Source of the DNA: Deinococcus frigens DSM 12807
GTDB taxonomy: Bacteria > Deinococcota > Deinococci > Deinococcales > Deinococcaceae
DNA: 64,000 nt
Assembly (NCBI RefSeq): GCF_000701425.1
Contig: NZ_JNIW01000009.1
Span: 33,022-97,021 of the forward strand
Direction of reading: 5' to 3'
A program made the translations under genes and the position numbers. Each line of letters begins with the position of its first letter. The first letter of the stretch is position 1. The notes beneath the pieces are model-generated. The model saw only the letters and a program-made list of their open reading frames with translations. It was not told the DNA's origin and made no database searches. Positions 29,943 to 40,151 of this stretch are shown here, one piece after another.

Positions 29943-30712
29943 TCGCCGTCCCCGTGCAACTCCATTACGAAGTCGTAGCGATCTCCCCGGTAGTGGGCGC
30001 GGGCGTATTCCACGGGCCGCCCGCCCACCGTCCACGACACCCGCTCGGTGGCCAGCAGCGCCGCGCCGGGGGCCACGCCCAGCAACTCGGACAGCGTCAG
30101 GTCCGCGCTGAGTGCCCGCAGGTGCCGGATGGCCCGCACCGGCTGCAAACCCCGGTTGCCCAGCAGGGCGTACAGGCTGGCGTCGCTCACGTCCTCCTCG
30201 CACAGTTCGCCCACCAGCGCGGCGGGCAGGGTGCTGTCCTCCACCGCCAGCGCCTCGCCGTCGGAAGTCCGCAGCCGCCGAATCCGGTAGACCTTGTCCC
30301 CGGGCGACAGGGCCAGGCTCATGGCCTCCTGCGGGCTGGGACGGACGTGTTCAAATCCCAGCACCCGCGCCCCCGGCGTCTGCCCACGCGAACGCACGTC
30401 CTCCGAGAACGAGCTGAGCAGCCCCAGCGTGCGGCTGGGCCGTTCCTCCGGTCTGGGCGGCGTGACGAAGGTGCCGCTGCCGTGCTTGCGGGTCAGCAGG
30501 CCCTGCTGCGCCAGCAGCGCCAGTGCCTGCCGCACTGTCACGCGCGACACCCGCAGGTGCGAGGCCAGCTCGCGCTCGGCGGGCAGGGCGCTGCCCCGGC
30601 GCAGGTCGCCGCTGTGGATGCGCTGTTCCAGACCCTGAGCGACTTGCATGTACACGGGCAGGTCGCTGGCCGAATCCAGCGGAATGGCCCACGGTGGCGG
30701 GGTTGGTGACAT
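29939..30712 (-). CDS. GntR-family regulator with UTRA domain (HutC/NagR type)
   Basis: 257 residues. The N-terminal winged helix carries the GntR signature [20 protein letters not shown] (about residues 44-63) and [13 protein letters not shown]. The C-terminal half is a UTRA ligand-binding domain, the type that senses amino-sugar phosphates in NagR/DasR. The start at 30712 is the Met before [11 protein letters not shown]; the frame opens 29 codons further up. It is coupled to murQ and faces the ABC-transporter operon, so control of both by a muropeptide-derived sugar phosphate is inferred. Confidence 0.9.
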   Translation of the reverse strand: MSPTPPPWAIPLDSASDLPVYMQVAQGLEQRIHSGDLRRGSALPAERELASHLRVSRVTVRQALALLAQQGLLTRKHGSGTFVTPPRPEERPSRTLGLLSSFSEDVRSRGQTPGARVLGFEHVRPSPQEAMSLALSPGDKVYRIRRLRTSDGEALAVEDSTLPAALVGELCEEDVSDASLYALLGNRGLQPVRAIRHLRALSADLTLSELLGVAPGAALLATERVSWTVGGRPVEYARAHYRGDRYDFVMELHGDGE

Positions 30713-30909
30713 GTAGGAAGAACATACCACTCCCACACCACCCCGCAAGGGGCTTGCTATTGGATGCAAAGTGGTCTTAAGCTGGGGACCGAGCATCACA
30801 ACTTAATTCCTGACAGTGCAAGGTCACAAATTGAAGTAAGAGTCCAGCGCGTACCGGTCCGCAAGTCCCAGCATCCAGAGGCCCACTCAACTTTCTTCGG
30901 AGGTCTGAC
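30713..30909. promoter_or_regulatory. Divergent control region of the murein-recycling locus
   Basis: 197 bp between the regulator and the transporter operon. ATACCACT (30724-30731, i.e. AGTGGTAT on the minus strand) and AGTGGTCT (30770-30777) are oppositely oriented copies of the half-site known for DasR/NagR-type GntR proteins. Neither is a full palindrome. An AT-richer stretch with possible promoters lies between 30775 and 30840. The operator assignment is inference. Confidence 0.35.
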
Positions 30910-32676
<1,767 letters not shown>

Positions 32677-32762
32677 GGCTGGCGGACGTGGGGTGCGGGT
32701 TGGGCGGCGGGACGCTCTCAATCTGCGGCCCACTTCTCTTAGAGTTAGAGGTTGTGAGGGTC

Positions 32763-32895
32763 ATACGGATTCCGGTTGAACAGTTATGAAATAACTGCGA
32801 AACCCGACCAACGGGAGAAGGAAAAGTACGGATTCCAGAATGGTGTTGGCTTTTGGTGCTGTCCCAAAAGATAACTGAATGACCGGAATCCGTAT
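32763..32895. repeat. MITE-like element with 25-bp terminal inverted repeats
   Basis: The left arm (32763-32787) and right arm (32871-32895) are inverted copies of about 25 bp sharing ATACGGATTCCGGT and CAGTTAT, with mismatches only in the middle. A third partial copy, TACGGATTCC, lies inside at 32827-32836. The 133-bp element has no open frame. Size and dyad structure resemble the small repeats (SRE/SNR) known from D. radiodurans. No clear target duplication is seen. The rest of the 360-bp gap (32677-33036) shows no gene. Confidence 0.7.
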
Positions 32896-33036
32896 CAGAG
32901 GTTGATTGTGCTGCTCCCTCCTGGCTCAGCCCATCCTTCCCGCCGCTGAGAAGGAAGTCTCGACAGCAGATGGAGTGCATGCCATGTTCAGACATCGTCC
33001 CCACACCACATTCGTCACGGGCTATGGGCCGCCCCC

Positions 33037-34008
33037 GTGCTGAGCTACGCCCTGCGCCGCATTCTGGGCATGATTCCCACGCTGCTGCTGATCAGCGTGG
33101 TGTGCTTTACCGTGATCCAGTTGCAGCCGGGATCGTTTCTGGACCAGTACCTGGATGATCCGCGCGTGACGCGCGAGTCGGTAGAGACCATCACCCGGCA
33201 ACTGGGGCTGGATCAGCCGCTGTGGGTGCAGTACCTGACCTGGATCAAGGGCATCATCTTACACGGAGATTTTGGGTACTCGTTCGTCAACGGACGCCCG
33301 GTCTCCAGCCTGATCTGGGAGCGGCTGGGCTGGACGGTCTTTCTGGCGGTGCTGACCCTGATCGTGTCGTGGGTGATCGCCATTCCGCTGGGCATCTACA
33401 CGGCGCTGAACCGCTACGGCTTCGGCGCGACCATCACCAATTTTCTGGGCTACATCAGCCTGGCGACGCCGGACTTTCTGGTGGCGCTGCTGCTGATCGC
33501 GCTGGTGCTGAACACGGGGGGCACCAATGTGGGCGGGCTGTTCAGTCCGCAGTACATCGGCGCGCCCTGGAGCGCGGCCAAGGTGTTTGACCTCTTGAAC
33601 CACCTGTGGATTCCCATGATCGCCATCGGCCTGGAGGGGGTCGCGGGCCTGATGCGCCAGATGCGGGCCTCGATGCTGGACGTGATCAACCAGGATTACG
33701 TGCGCACGGCGCGGGCCAAGGGCCTGGCCGGACAGGCGGTGCTGTGGCGGCACGCGGTGAGAAACGCGGTCAACCCCCTGATCAGCCTGGCGGGCCTGAG
33801 CCTGCCCACCCTGATCAGTGGCACCATTATCGCCAGCATCGTGCTGAACCTGCCGACCATCGGGCCGTTCCTGTACGACAGCCTGCTCAACAAGGACCAG
33901 TACGTCGCCATGACGCTGCTGCTGTTCAGCGCGCTGCTGCTGCTGATCGGCACGCTGCTCTCCGATCTGGCGCTGGCCTGGGCGGACCCCCGCGTGAGGT
34001 TCGAATGA
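33037..34008 (+). CDS. ABC transporter permease, DppB type (muropeptide locus)
   Basis: 323 residues, six predicted spans, starting at GTG 33037 (MLSYALRRILGMIPTLLLIS), the usual opening of this family. The EAA loop is at ARAKGLAGQAVLWRHAVRN near residues 225-243. No good Shine-Dalgarno is seen before the GTG, so initiation is uncertain. It is joined to the next permease by an ATGA overlap. With the binding protein upstream it would form a peptide/muropeptide importer; ATPases are missing from the locus. Confidence 0.9.
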   Translation: MLSYALRRILGMIPTLLLISVVCFTVIQLQPGSFLDQYLDDPRVTRESVETITRQLGLDQPLWVQYLTWIKGIILHGDFGYSFVNGRPVSSLIWERLGWTVFLAVLTLIVSWVIAIPLGIYTALNRYGFGATITNFLGYISLATPDFLVALLLIALVLNTGGTNVGGLFSPQYIGAPWSAAKVFDLLNHLWIPMIAIGLEGVAGLMRQMRASMLDVINQDYVRTARAKGLAGQAVLWRHAVRNAVNPLISLAGLSLPTLISGTIIASIVLNLPTIGPFLYDSLLNKDQYVAMTLLLFSALLLLIGTLLSDLALAWADPRVRFE

Positions 34009-35129
34009 CCGCCCCGACGGTGACCGCTCTGGCCCCCGCCCCCGAGGTCCGGCAGACCCCGCTGTCGCTGGCCCTGCGGCGCTTTCGCCGCAACCGCGTC
34101 GGGGTGATCAGCGCCTGGGTGCTGGCGATCATGTACACCGTCGCCCTGCTGGCCGGGTTTCTGGCCCCGTATTCCATCACCGCCCAGCACGAGGCCTACC
34201 CGTTCCAGCGCCCGCAGCCGGTCCACATCGTCCACGACGGTCAGGTGATGCGGCCCTTCGTATACGGGTTTAAAAAGACCCGTGATCCGGTCACGTACCT
34301 GAGCACCTTCGCGCCCGATACCAGCAGGCCGCAGCCCATTCTGTTTCTTGTGCGCGGCGAGGACCCGCTGGAATCCCAGTACAACTTTCTGGGCGTCTTC
34401 AGGAGTCAGTGGCACCTGTTCGGCGTGAAGGACGGCACGTTCTTTCCCCTGGGCACCGACAAGTTCGGGCGCGATCTGCTGTCGCGCATGCTGGTCGGCT
34501 CGCAGGTCAGCCTGACGGTGGGCGTGATCGGCATCCTGATCTCGTTCACCATCGGAATCGTGCTGGGCGGCGTCAGCGGGTATTTTGGGGGCTGGGTCGA
34601 CAATCTGATCCAGCGGGTGGTGGAGGTGCTGCTGTCCTTTCCGCGCCTGCCCATTTTGCTGGCGCTGTCCACCATCATTCCGGCCAGATGGCCGAGTACC
34701 TGGGTGTACCTGGGCATCGTGGCGGTGCTGTCCCTCATCGGCTGGGCGGGGCTGGCGCGGGTCATTCGCGGTCAGGTCATGAGCGCGCGCACGGTGGATT
34801 ACGTGCAGGCGGCGCGGGCCATCGGCGGCTCGGACCTGCGGGTGATCTTGCGCCACATCATGCCCAACCTGAGTTCCTTTCTGATCGTGACCGCCACGCT
34901 GGCTCTGCCCGGCTACATCCTGGGCGAGAGCGCCCTGAGCTTTTTGGGCCTGGGCATCAAGGAACCGATGACCAGTTGGGGCCTGCTGCTCAAGGACGCC
35001 CAGAGTTTCGAGACGCTGAACCTGTACCCCTGGCTGCTGCTGCCCGGCGTCTTGATCGTGCTGTCGGTGCTGGCCTTTAACTTCATGGGCGACGCTCTGC
35101 GCGACGCGGCAGACACCCAGAGCCGCTAG
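34005..35129 (+). CDS. ABC transporter permease, DppC type, with large periplasmic insert
   Basis: 374 residues, about 80 longer than the usual DppC. The extra part lies between the first membrane span (about 36-56) and the LGTDKFGRDLLSRMLVGSQ signature (about 148-166), giving a periplasmic insert of around 90 residues. The EAA loop AIGGSDLRVILRHIMPN is at about 270-286. It starts with the ATGA overlap at 34005. Similar long inserts occur in some thermophile and Deinococcus-Thermus peptide permeases. Confidence 0.9.
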   Translation: MTAPTVTALAPAPEVRQTPLSLALRRFRRNRVGVISAWVLAIMYTVALLAGFLAPYSITAQHEAYPFQRPQPVHIVHDGQVMRPFVYGFKKTRDPVTYLSTFAPDTSRPQPILFLVRGEDPLESQYNFLGVFRSQWHLFGVKDGTFFPLGTDKFGRDLLSRMLVGSQVSLTVGVIGILISFTIGIVLGGVSGYFGGWVDNLIQRVVEVLLSFPRLPILLALSTIIPARWPSTWVYLGIVAVLSLIGWAGLARVIRGQVMSARTVDYVQAARAIGGSDLRVILRHIMPNLSSFLIVTATLALPGYILGESALSFLGLGIKEPMTSWGLLLKDAQSFETLNLYPWLLLPGVLIVLSVLAFNFMGDALRDAADTQSR

Positions 35130-35213
35130 CGCTTTCCATCATATGACTGCCGCTACTTGACCACCGCCCGCTGCTTCCCAGACATGTCCCCCTTCTCGCC
35201 CCAGGAGGTCCAC

Positions 35214-36398
35214 ATGAAAACCCGCTCCCTGTCCGCCCTATTCGCCGTCAGCGCCGCGCTGCTGTGCGCGCCGGCCCTGGCCCAGACCTCACAGACCCAG
35301 ACCTCACAGACCCAGTCAGCACAGGGCAAGTCAGCACAGGGCAAGTCCAACGTGCCGCCCTCGCTGTTCCAGACGGGTGGCAAGCGCGGCGGCACACTGA
35401 CCCTGCCGCTGGTCAGCAGTCCGCAGAGCTTCAACTACTTTGCGGTGCTGGACAACAACTCGTACACGGTCATGAACAACGTGCTGGACCGCCTGATCAC
35501 CCTCGACCCGCTGACCAACAAGCTGTTTCCCGCACTGGCCGAGTCGTGGACCTTCACGCCGGATGGCCGCAGCGTCACCCTCAAGTTGCGTCGGGGCGTC
35601 AAGTGGAGCGACGGTCAGGACTTCAGCGCCGACGACGTGCTCTTTACGCTGGTGGACGTGGCCTCGAACACCGGCCTCAAGGCCAACCAGTCGGCGGTGT
35701 TCAAGGTGGGCAAGGACCCGCTGACCTTCAGCAAGGTGGACGCCTACACCGTCAAGGTCACGGCCCCCAAACCCTACGGCGCGATGCTCCAGGCGCTGAC
35801 CTTTGTGCCGATCCTGCCGCAGCACAAGCTGGCCAAGTACAATCCGCTCAACTACCCCGGCGGCGGCCCCAACGTGGAATTCAACATCTTGCACGCCGCC
35901 GACAGCAGCACCATGCCGGGGATCGGGACCATCTTGCAAAGTGACCTGGCCAAGCTTGGCGTCAAGGTCAACTAGCAGGGCATCACGGGCAGCACGGTGC
36001 TGTCCACCGCCCTGAGCGGCAATTTCGAGTTGGTGCTGTCTACCTTCGGCGATCAGCCGGACCCGCAACTCCGCAAGGACATCTGGCAGCCAGGCGGCGC
36101 GCTGCACTACTGGCGGCGCAGCCTGCAACCTGCCCAGGAGGGCACCGCACCCAACCTGGCGGCCATGACCGCCAGCGAGCGGCGCATCTACGACATCTTC
36201 GCGCAGGCTGAGGCGTTGGGCAATCAGGCGCAGCGCAAGACGCTGTACAACGAGTGGCAGCAGCTCTTCGCCAAGAACCTGCCGGTGATTCTGATCGTCA
36301 AGCCGGACTCGGTGGCGGCCTTCCAGGCGCGCATCGGCAACTATTACGTCAAGGACAATGCGGTGATCAGCAGCAACTACACCGTCTTCGAAAAGTGA
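35214..36398 (+). pseudogene. Broken peptide-binding protein gene (internal deletion plus in-frame stop)
   Basis: Starts with AGGAGGT, an ATG at 35214 and a signal peptide (MKTRSLSALFAVSAALLCAP). It is collinear with the binding protein at 30910-32676 up to PQHKLAKYN, then jumps to the part matching PGGKDLEFD, losing roughly 195-210 residues. A TAG at 35973-35975 interrupts the frame after LGVKVN, where the homologue continues with Leu. The same frame then continues to 36398 with the conserved C-terminus (FGDQPDPQLRKDIWQPGGAL). The total of 394 codons compares with 588 in the intact paralogue. Confidence 0.88.
35281..35345 (+). repeat. Two pairs of 15-bp tandem repeats
   Basis: CCCAGACCTCACAGA occurs twice in tandem (35281-35310), then after CCCAG, TCAGCACAGGGCAAG occurs twice (35316-35345). 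All copies are perfect. They encode a Gln/Thr/Ser linker just after the signal peptide of the broken binding protein, and the unit length keeps frame. Confidence 0.95.
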
Positions 36399-37528
36399 AC
36401 GCGGGTTCCTTCCGTGACCCCCCGCAGGTGGGCCTGGAGCGGCTGCTGGCCACGGTGGAGGCCGCCGACGCCTGGGGCCGGGTGGGGCTGTTGACCAATC
36501 CCAGCGGCGTCACCCGCGACCTGATCCCCAGCGCCGTTGCGCTGTCCCGCGCCGGGCTGACGCTGGACCGGCTGCTTGGCCCCGAGCACGGCGTGGACGG
36601 CAGCGGCGCACCCGGCGAGGCTCCGGAACTGGAGCGCGACGCGGCCAGCGGCCTGCCGACGTGCGTGCTGTACCACCTGAGCGATGAAGAAACCGCGCGG
36701 CGGCTGGCGGGCCTCGATACCCTGCTGGTGGACCTTCAGGACGTTGGGGTGCGCTTTTACACCTACATCAGCACCGTCCGGGACGCGCTGCGGGCCGCGC
36801 GGACGCTGGGGCTGCGGGTGGTGGTTCTTGACCGGCCCAATCCCATCGGCTTTGCGGTGGAGGGGCCGCTCCTGGAGCCGGCGTTCGAGTCCTACGTGGG
36901 CATTTCCAGCGCGCTGCCGCTGCGCCACGGCCTGACCATCGGCGAGGTGGTGCGTCTACTGGCTGCCGGAGAGGGCGTGGGGGCCGAGGTGCTGCCCACC
37001 GACGCGCCGGACGGCTGGCACACGGGCCGCCCCTGGGTGCCGCCCAGCCCCAACCTGCCGGACCTCGCGGCGGCGCAGCTTTACCCGGCAGGTGCGCTGG
37101 TCGAGGCGTTGGACGCCAGTGAGGGTCGCGGCACGGCCCTGCCCTTCCGGCAATTCGGCGCGCCGGGCCTGGACGCCCACGCGCTGGCCGCCCGGCTGAA
37201 CGCGCTGGACCTGGGCGTCACCGCCCGCCCAGCATTTTTCACGCCCACCACCAGCAAACACGCGGGTCAGCGCTGCGCGGGCGTGCAGTTGCACCCTGAC
37301 TCGGATGCCACGCTGCCGGAGCTGCTGCCCCTGGGTCTGGCCCTGTTCACCGCGCTCGAGGAGGCCGGTGCGGCGCGCAATTCCAACTGGCTCCAGAAAC
37401 TCCTCGGCGTTCCCGCTGGCAAGGTTCCCGCTACGCCGGAGGCTGCGCTGGCGATGCTTCCAGGATGGCAGCGTGCCGCGCAGGAGCAAGCCCAGGTCCT
37501 CTCCCCCCACCGTCTGTATGCCCGCTGA
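36395..37528 (+). CDS. namZ: NamZ-type exo-beta-N-acetylmuramidase (DUF1343)
   Basis: 377 residues of the DUF1343/YbbC family, whose characterised member NamZ removes MurNAc from the non-reducing end of peptidoglycan chains. LLGPEHGVDGSG (about 54-65) contains the conserved Glu, and VDLQDVGVRFYTYISTVRDAL (from about 112) with DRPNPIG are family signatures. It starts at GTG 36395, overlapping the pseudogene stop as GTGA. No signal peptide is present, so it probably acts in the cytoplasm on imported fragments, unlike secreted B. subtilis NamZ. Confidence 0.9.
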   Translation: MNAGSFRDPPQVGLERLLATVEAADAWGRVGLLTNPSGVTRDLIPSAVALSRAGLTLDRLLGPEHGVDGSGAPGEAPELERDAASGLPTCVLYHLSDEETARRLAGLDTLLVDLQDVGVRFYTYISTVRDALRAARTLGLRVVVLDRPNPIGFAVEGPLLEPAFESYVGISSALPLRHGLTIGEVVRLLAAGEGVGAEVLPTDAPDGWHTGRPWVPPSPNLPDLAAAQLYPAGALVEALDASEGRGTALPFRQFGAPGLDAHALAARLNALDLGVTARPAFFTPTTSKHAGQRCAGVQLHPDSDATLPELLPLGLALFTALEEAGAARNSNWLQKLLGVPAGKVPATPEAALAMLPGWQRAAQEQAQVLSPHRLYAR

Positions 37529-37546
37529 AGAGCCGTCTCGGAGGTC

Positions 37547-37576
37547 CATGCGGCTTGCCCCCATGCGGATTGCCCC
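37547..37576 (+). repeat. 15-bp tandem duplication
   Basis: CATGCGGCTTGCCCC (37547-37561) is followed directly by CATGCGGATTGCCCC (37562-37576), one mismatch. It lies at the start of a possible 42-codon frame. Confidence 0.85.
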
Positions 37577-37676
37577 TGAAGTGAACACCTCAACCCGGCT
37601 GAAGGAACAAGCAGAGCGGACGCCGCTGCTTGGTCTGGAAGAACATGCGGCGCTTTTCCGGATGCTCCTGATTTGA
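37548..37676 (+). CDS. Possible small protein, 42 aa
   Basis: An ATG with GGAGG about 5 nt upstream opens 42 codons ending at TGA 37676. The first residues are a duplicated MRLAP/MRIAP pair. Codon third positions are less GC-biased than in neighbouring genes, so it may be a remnant. The remaining 380 bp to 38057 hold no gene I can support; a short dyad GCCAG-GCT-CTGGC lies at 37855-37867. Confidence 0.22.
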   Translation: MRLAPMRIAPEVNTSTRLKEQAERTPLLGLEEHAALFRMLLI

Positions 37677-38057
37677 CGCTCTGCACACCTGCGCTGCAAC
37701 GGCAGATGGCCTGCCAGATCAGAGGGGCCGCCACAGCCTGCCCATCGGTGCGGTTCATTCGTAGTTACCGCGTCGCCCAGCATCACGCTGACATGGGAAA
37801 GGACCCTGAGCAGCGCTGACCTCACAAAAACCGCAATGTAGTGGTAATGGAGGGGCCAGGCTCTGGCAATGTTGATCTCACGTTAAGAGACGCGCTGCAC
37901 ACGCTTTAAATCGCCCCGTGATTAGCGGAGGCGTAACGTTGGCCCGCCTAACTTGCAACAGCCATGAAACGTTCTCACCGTGAGCTTGCCTTTCCCATCT
38001 TTGCCGCTGACCGCACGCCTATCCACCAACATGTCCTCATCTCCGGCGGCCCGGACC

Positions 38058-38117
38058 GGACCCGCACACGGTGGATCCGCACACAATGGACCCGCACACA
38101 ATGGACCCGTACACAGT
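38058..38117 (+). repeat. Four 15-bp tandem repeats at the rfbF start
   Basis: Units at 38058-38072, 38073-38087, 38088-38102 and 38103-38117 share GGAYCCGYACACRRT. Each unit places a possible start codon in the same frame: GTG 38071, ATG 38086, ATG 38101, GTG 38116. Copy-number change would add or remove five codons without a frameshift. Confidence 0.92.
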
Positions 38118-38886
38118 GAAGGCGGTTATCTTTGCCGGGGGTCTGGGCACCCGCATCAGCGAGGAGAGCGTCGTGAGGCCCAAACCCATGATCGAGATTG
38201 GGGGGCGGCCCATCCTGTGGCACATCCTGAAGATGTATTCGGCGCACGGCATCACCGATTTCGTGGTGCTGTGCGGCTACAAGCAGTACATGATCAAGGA
38301 GTATTTCAACAACTACTTCCTGCACATGTCCGACGTGACCTTCGACATGCGCAACAACGAGGCCAGGTACCACCGCCGCAGCGCCGAGCCGTGGTGCGTG
38401 ACCCTGGTCGACACCGGCGAGGACACCATGACCGGCGGGCGACTGGCGCGGGTGCGCAAGCACCTGCAAGGTGGCCCCTTTTGCCTGACCTACGGCGACG
38501 GGGTAAGTGACGTGGACATCGCGGCCACCATTGCCTTTCACCGTGAGCATGGCCGCCTGGCCACCATGACGGTGGTGCAGCCGCCGGGTCGTTTTGGGGC
38601 CGTGACCGTGGATGAGGAGGGTGGCGTCAGCAGCTTTCAGGAAAAGCCCGACGGCGACGGCGCGTGGATCAACGGCGGCTTTTCCGTGCTGGAGCCGGAG
38701 GCCATCGATTACATCGAGGGAGACGGGACCACCTGGGAGGCCGAGCCCCTGCGCGAGCTGGCGCGGGCCGGGCAACTCGCCGCCTATCGCCACGCCGGAT
38801 TCTGGCAGCCCATGGACACCCTGCGGGACCGCAACCTGCTTGAGGAGTTGTGGCGTTCGGGGCAGGCCCCGTGGAAGGTCTGGTGA
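38116..38886 (+). CDS. rfbF: Glucose-1-phosphate cytidylyltransferase
   Basis: 256 residues from GTG 38116. It makes CDP-glucose from CTP and glucose-1-phosphate, the entry to CDP-3,6-dideoxyhexoses and related sugars. The nucleotidyltransferase motif [17 protein letters not shown] (residues 2-18) with [19 protein letters not shown] is diagnostic of RfbF. GTG 38116 matches the usual RfbF start; three in-frame starts 5, 10 and 15 codons earlier arise from tandem repeats. It heads a six-gene operon with GTGA/ATGA overlaps throughout. No dedicated CDP-glucose 4,6-dehydratase is annotated beyond the SDR downstream. Confidence 0.93.
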   Translation: MKAVIFAGGLGTRISEESVVRPKPMIEIGGRPILWHILKMYSAHGITDFVVLCGYKQYMIKEYFNNYFLHMSDVTFDMRNNEARYHRRSAEPWCVTLVDTGEDTMTGGRLARVRKHLQGGPFCLTYGDGVSDVDIAATIAFHREHGRLATMTVVQPPGRFGAVTVDEEGGVSSFQEKPDGDGAWINGGFSVLEPEAIDYIEGDGTTWEAEPLRELARAGQLAAYRHAGFWQPMDTLRDRNLLEELWRSGQAPWKVW

Positions 38887-40151
38887 ACGGTTCCTCTGAG
38901 CGTGACCTGTACGACTTCGTGGTCATCGGCGGCGGCATCGTGGGACTGGCCACCGCCTACCGCCTGCAACAGCGCTACCCCGGCGCACGGACCGCCGTGC
39001 TGGACAAGGAAGACGCCCCCGCGCGGCATCAGACCGGACACAATTCCGGGGTGGTCCACGCCGGGGTGTATTACGCCCCTGGCAGCATGAAGGCGCGGCT
39101 GTGTCAGGCGGGCAACCGCAGCATGGCCGAGTTCTGCGTGCAGCACGGCGTCCCCTACGAACGCTGCGGCAAGCTGATCGTCGCCACGAAGAACAGTGAG
39201 TTGCCGCAATTGGCCCGCCTGGAGGAACGTGGACGCCTTAACGGTCTGGAGATCGAGCGCCTGACCCCCGAGGGCGTGCGCGAGGTCGAGCCGCATGTGC
39301 GCGCGGTGGCGGGCCTGCGGGTGCGGGCCACCGGCATCGCCGATTACGCCGCCGTGTGCATGGCGCTGGTGGACGAACTGCGCGCGGGCGGCACCGAGGT
39401 CCGGTATGCCACGCGGGTCACGGGCCTGAAGCGGACGGGCGGCGAACACCGGATCGCCACCAGCAAGGGAGAGCTGCGCGCCCGCTTTCTGATCAACTGC
39501 GCCGGGCTGCACAGTGACCGCATCGCGCGGCTGGCCGGGGCGGACCCGCAGAGCCAGATCGTGCCGTTCCGGGGCGAGTATTACGAGTTGCGCCCCGACA
39601 AACGCCATCTGGTCAAGCATCTGATCTACCCGGTGCCCAACCCTGATTTTCCCTTCCTGGGCGTGCATTTCACCCGCATGACCGACGGCTCGGTCCACGC
39701 CGGTCCCAACGCGGTGCTGGCCTTCGCGCGCGAGGGCTACCGCAAGACCGACTTCAACCTGCGCGATCTGGCCGAATCCCTGCGCTACCCCGGCTTTCAG
39801 AAGCTGGCGCGGCGCAACCTGAAGGAGGGGGCTGCCGAGATGTGGCGCTCCGTGTCCAGGGCGGCCTTTGTCCGCAGTCTCCAGGCGCTGATTCCTGAAG
39901 TGACGGCAGCCGACGTGATTCCGGCGGGGGCCGGGGTGCGCGCCCAGGCGCTGACGCCGCAGGGTGCGCTGGTGGACGACTTTTTAATCGTGGAAGGCCC
40001 CGGCGCGCTGCACGTCTGCAACGCCCCCAGCCCGGCGGCCACCGCGTCGCTGGAAATCGGACAGGCCATCGTGGACCGCCTGCCTGGCTTTGACCACCTG
40101 ACCCCCCAGACCGCCGCGCCGGGCCACGCCCCGCAGGGAGCAACACCATGA
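38883..40151 (+). CDS. FAD-dependent oxidase, L-2-hydroxyglutarate oxidase (LhgO)-like
   Basis: 422 residues. The N-terminal FAD motif [20 protein letters not shown] (about 11-30) and the [22 protein letters not shown] stretch (from about 53) are typical of LhgO/DAO-family flavoenzymes. GTG 38883 overlaps the rfbF stop. LhgO oxidises L-2-hydroxyglutarate using membrane quinones, but here the gene is locked inside a nucleotide-sugar operon, so it may oxidise a sugar-derived 2-hydroxy acid. Function in the pathway is inference. Confidence 0.85.
   Translation: MNGSSERDLYDFVVIGGGIVGLATAYRLQQRYPGARTAVLDKEDAPARHQTGHNSGVVHAGVYYAPGSMKARLCQAGNRSMAEFCVQHGVPYERCGKLIVATKNSELPQLARLEERGRLNGLEIERLTPEGVREVEPHVRAVAGLRVRATGIADYAAVCMALVDELRAGGTEVRYATRVTGLKRTGGEHRIATSKGELRARFLINCAGLHSDRIARLAGADPQSQIVPFRGEYYELRPDKRHLVKHLIYPVPNPDFPFLGVHFTRMTDGSVHAGPNAVLAFAREGYRKTDFNLRDLAESLRYPGFQKLARRNLKEGAAEMWRSVSRAAFVRSLQALIPEVTAADVIPAGAGVRAQALTPQGALVDDFLIVEGPGALHVCNAPSPAATASLEIGQAIVDRLPGFDHLTPQTAAPGHAPQGATP

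Noticed and set aside
37980..38510. Alternative plus-strand frame across the rfbF start
   Set aside because: It reads the tandem repeats in another frame and continues in a shadow of rfbF.
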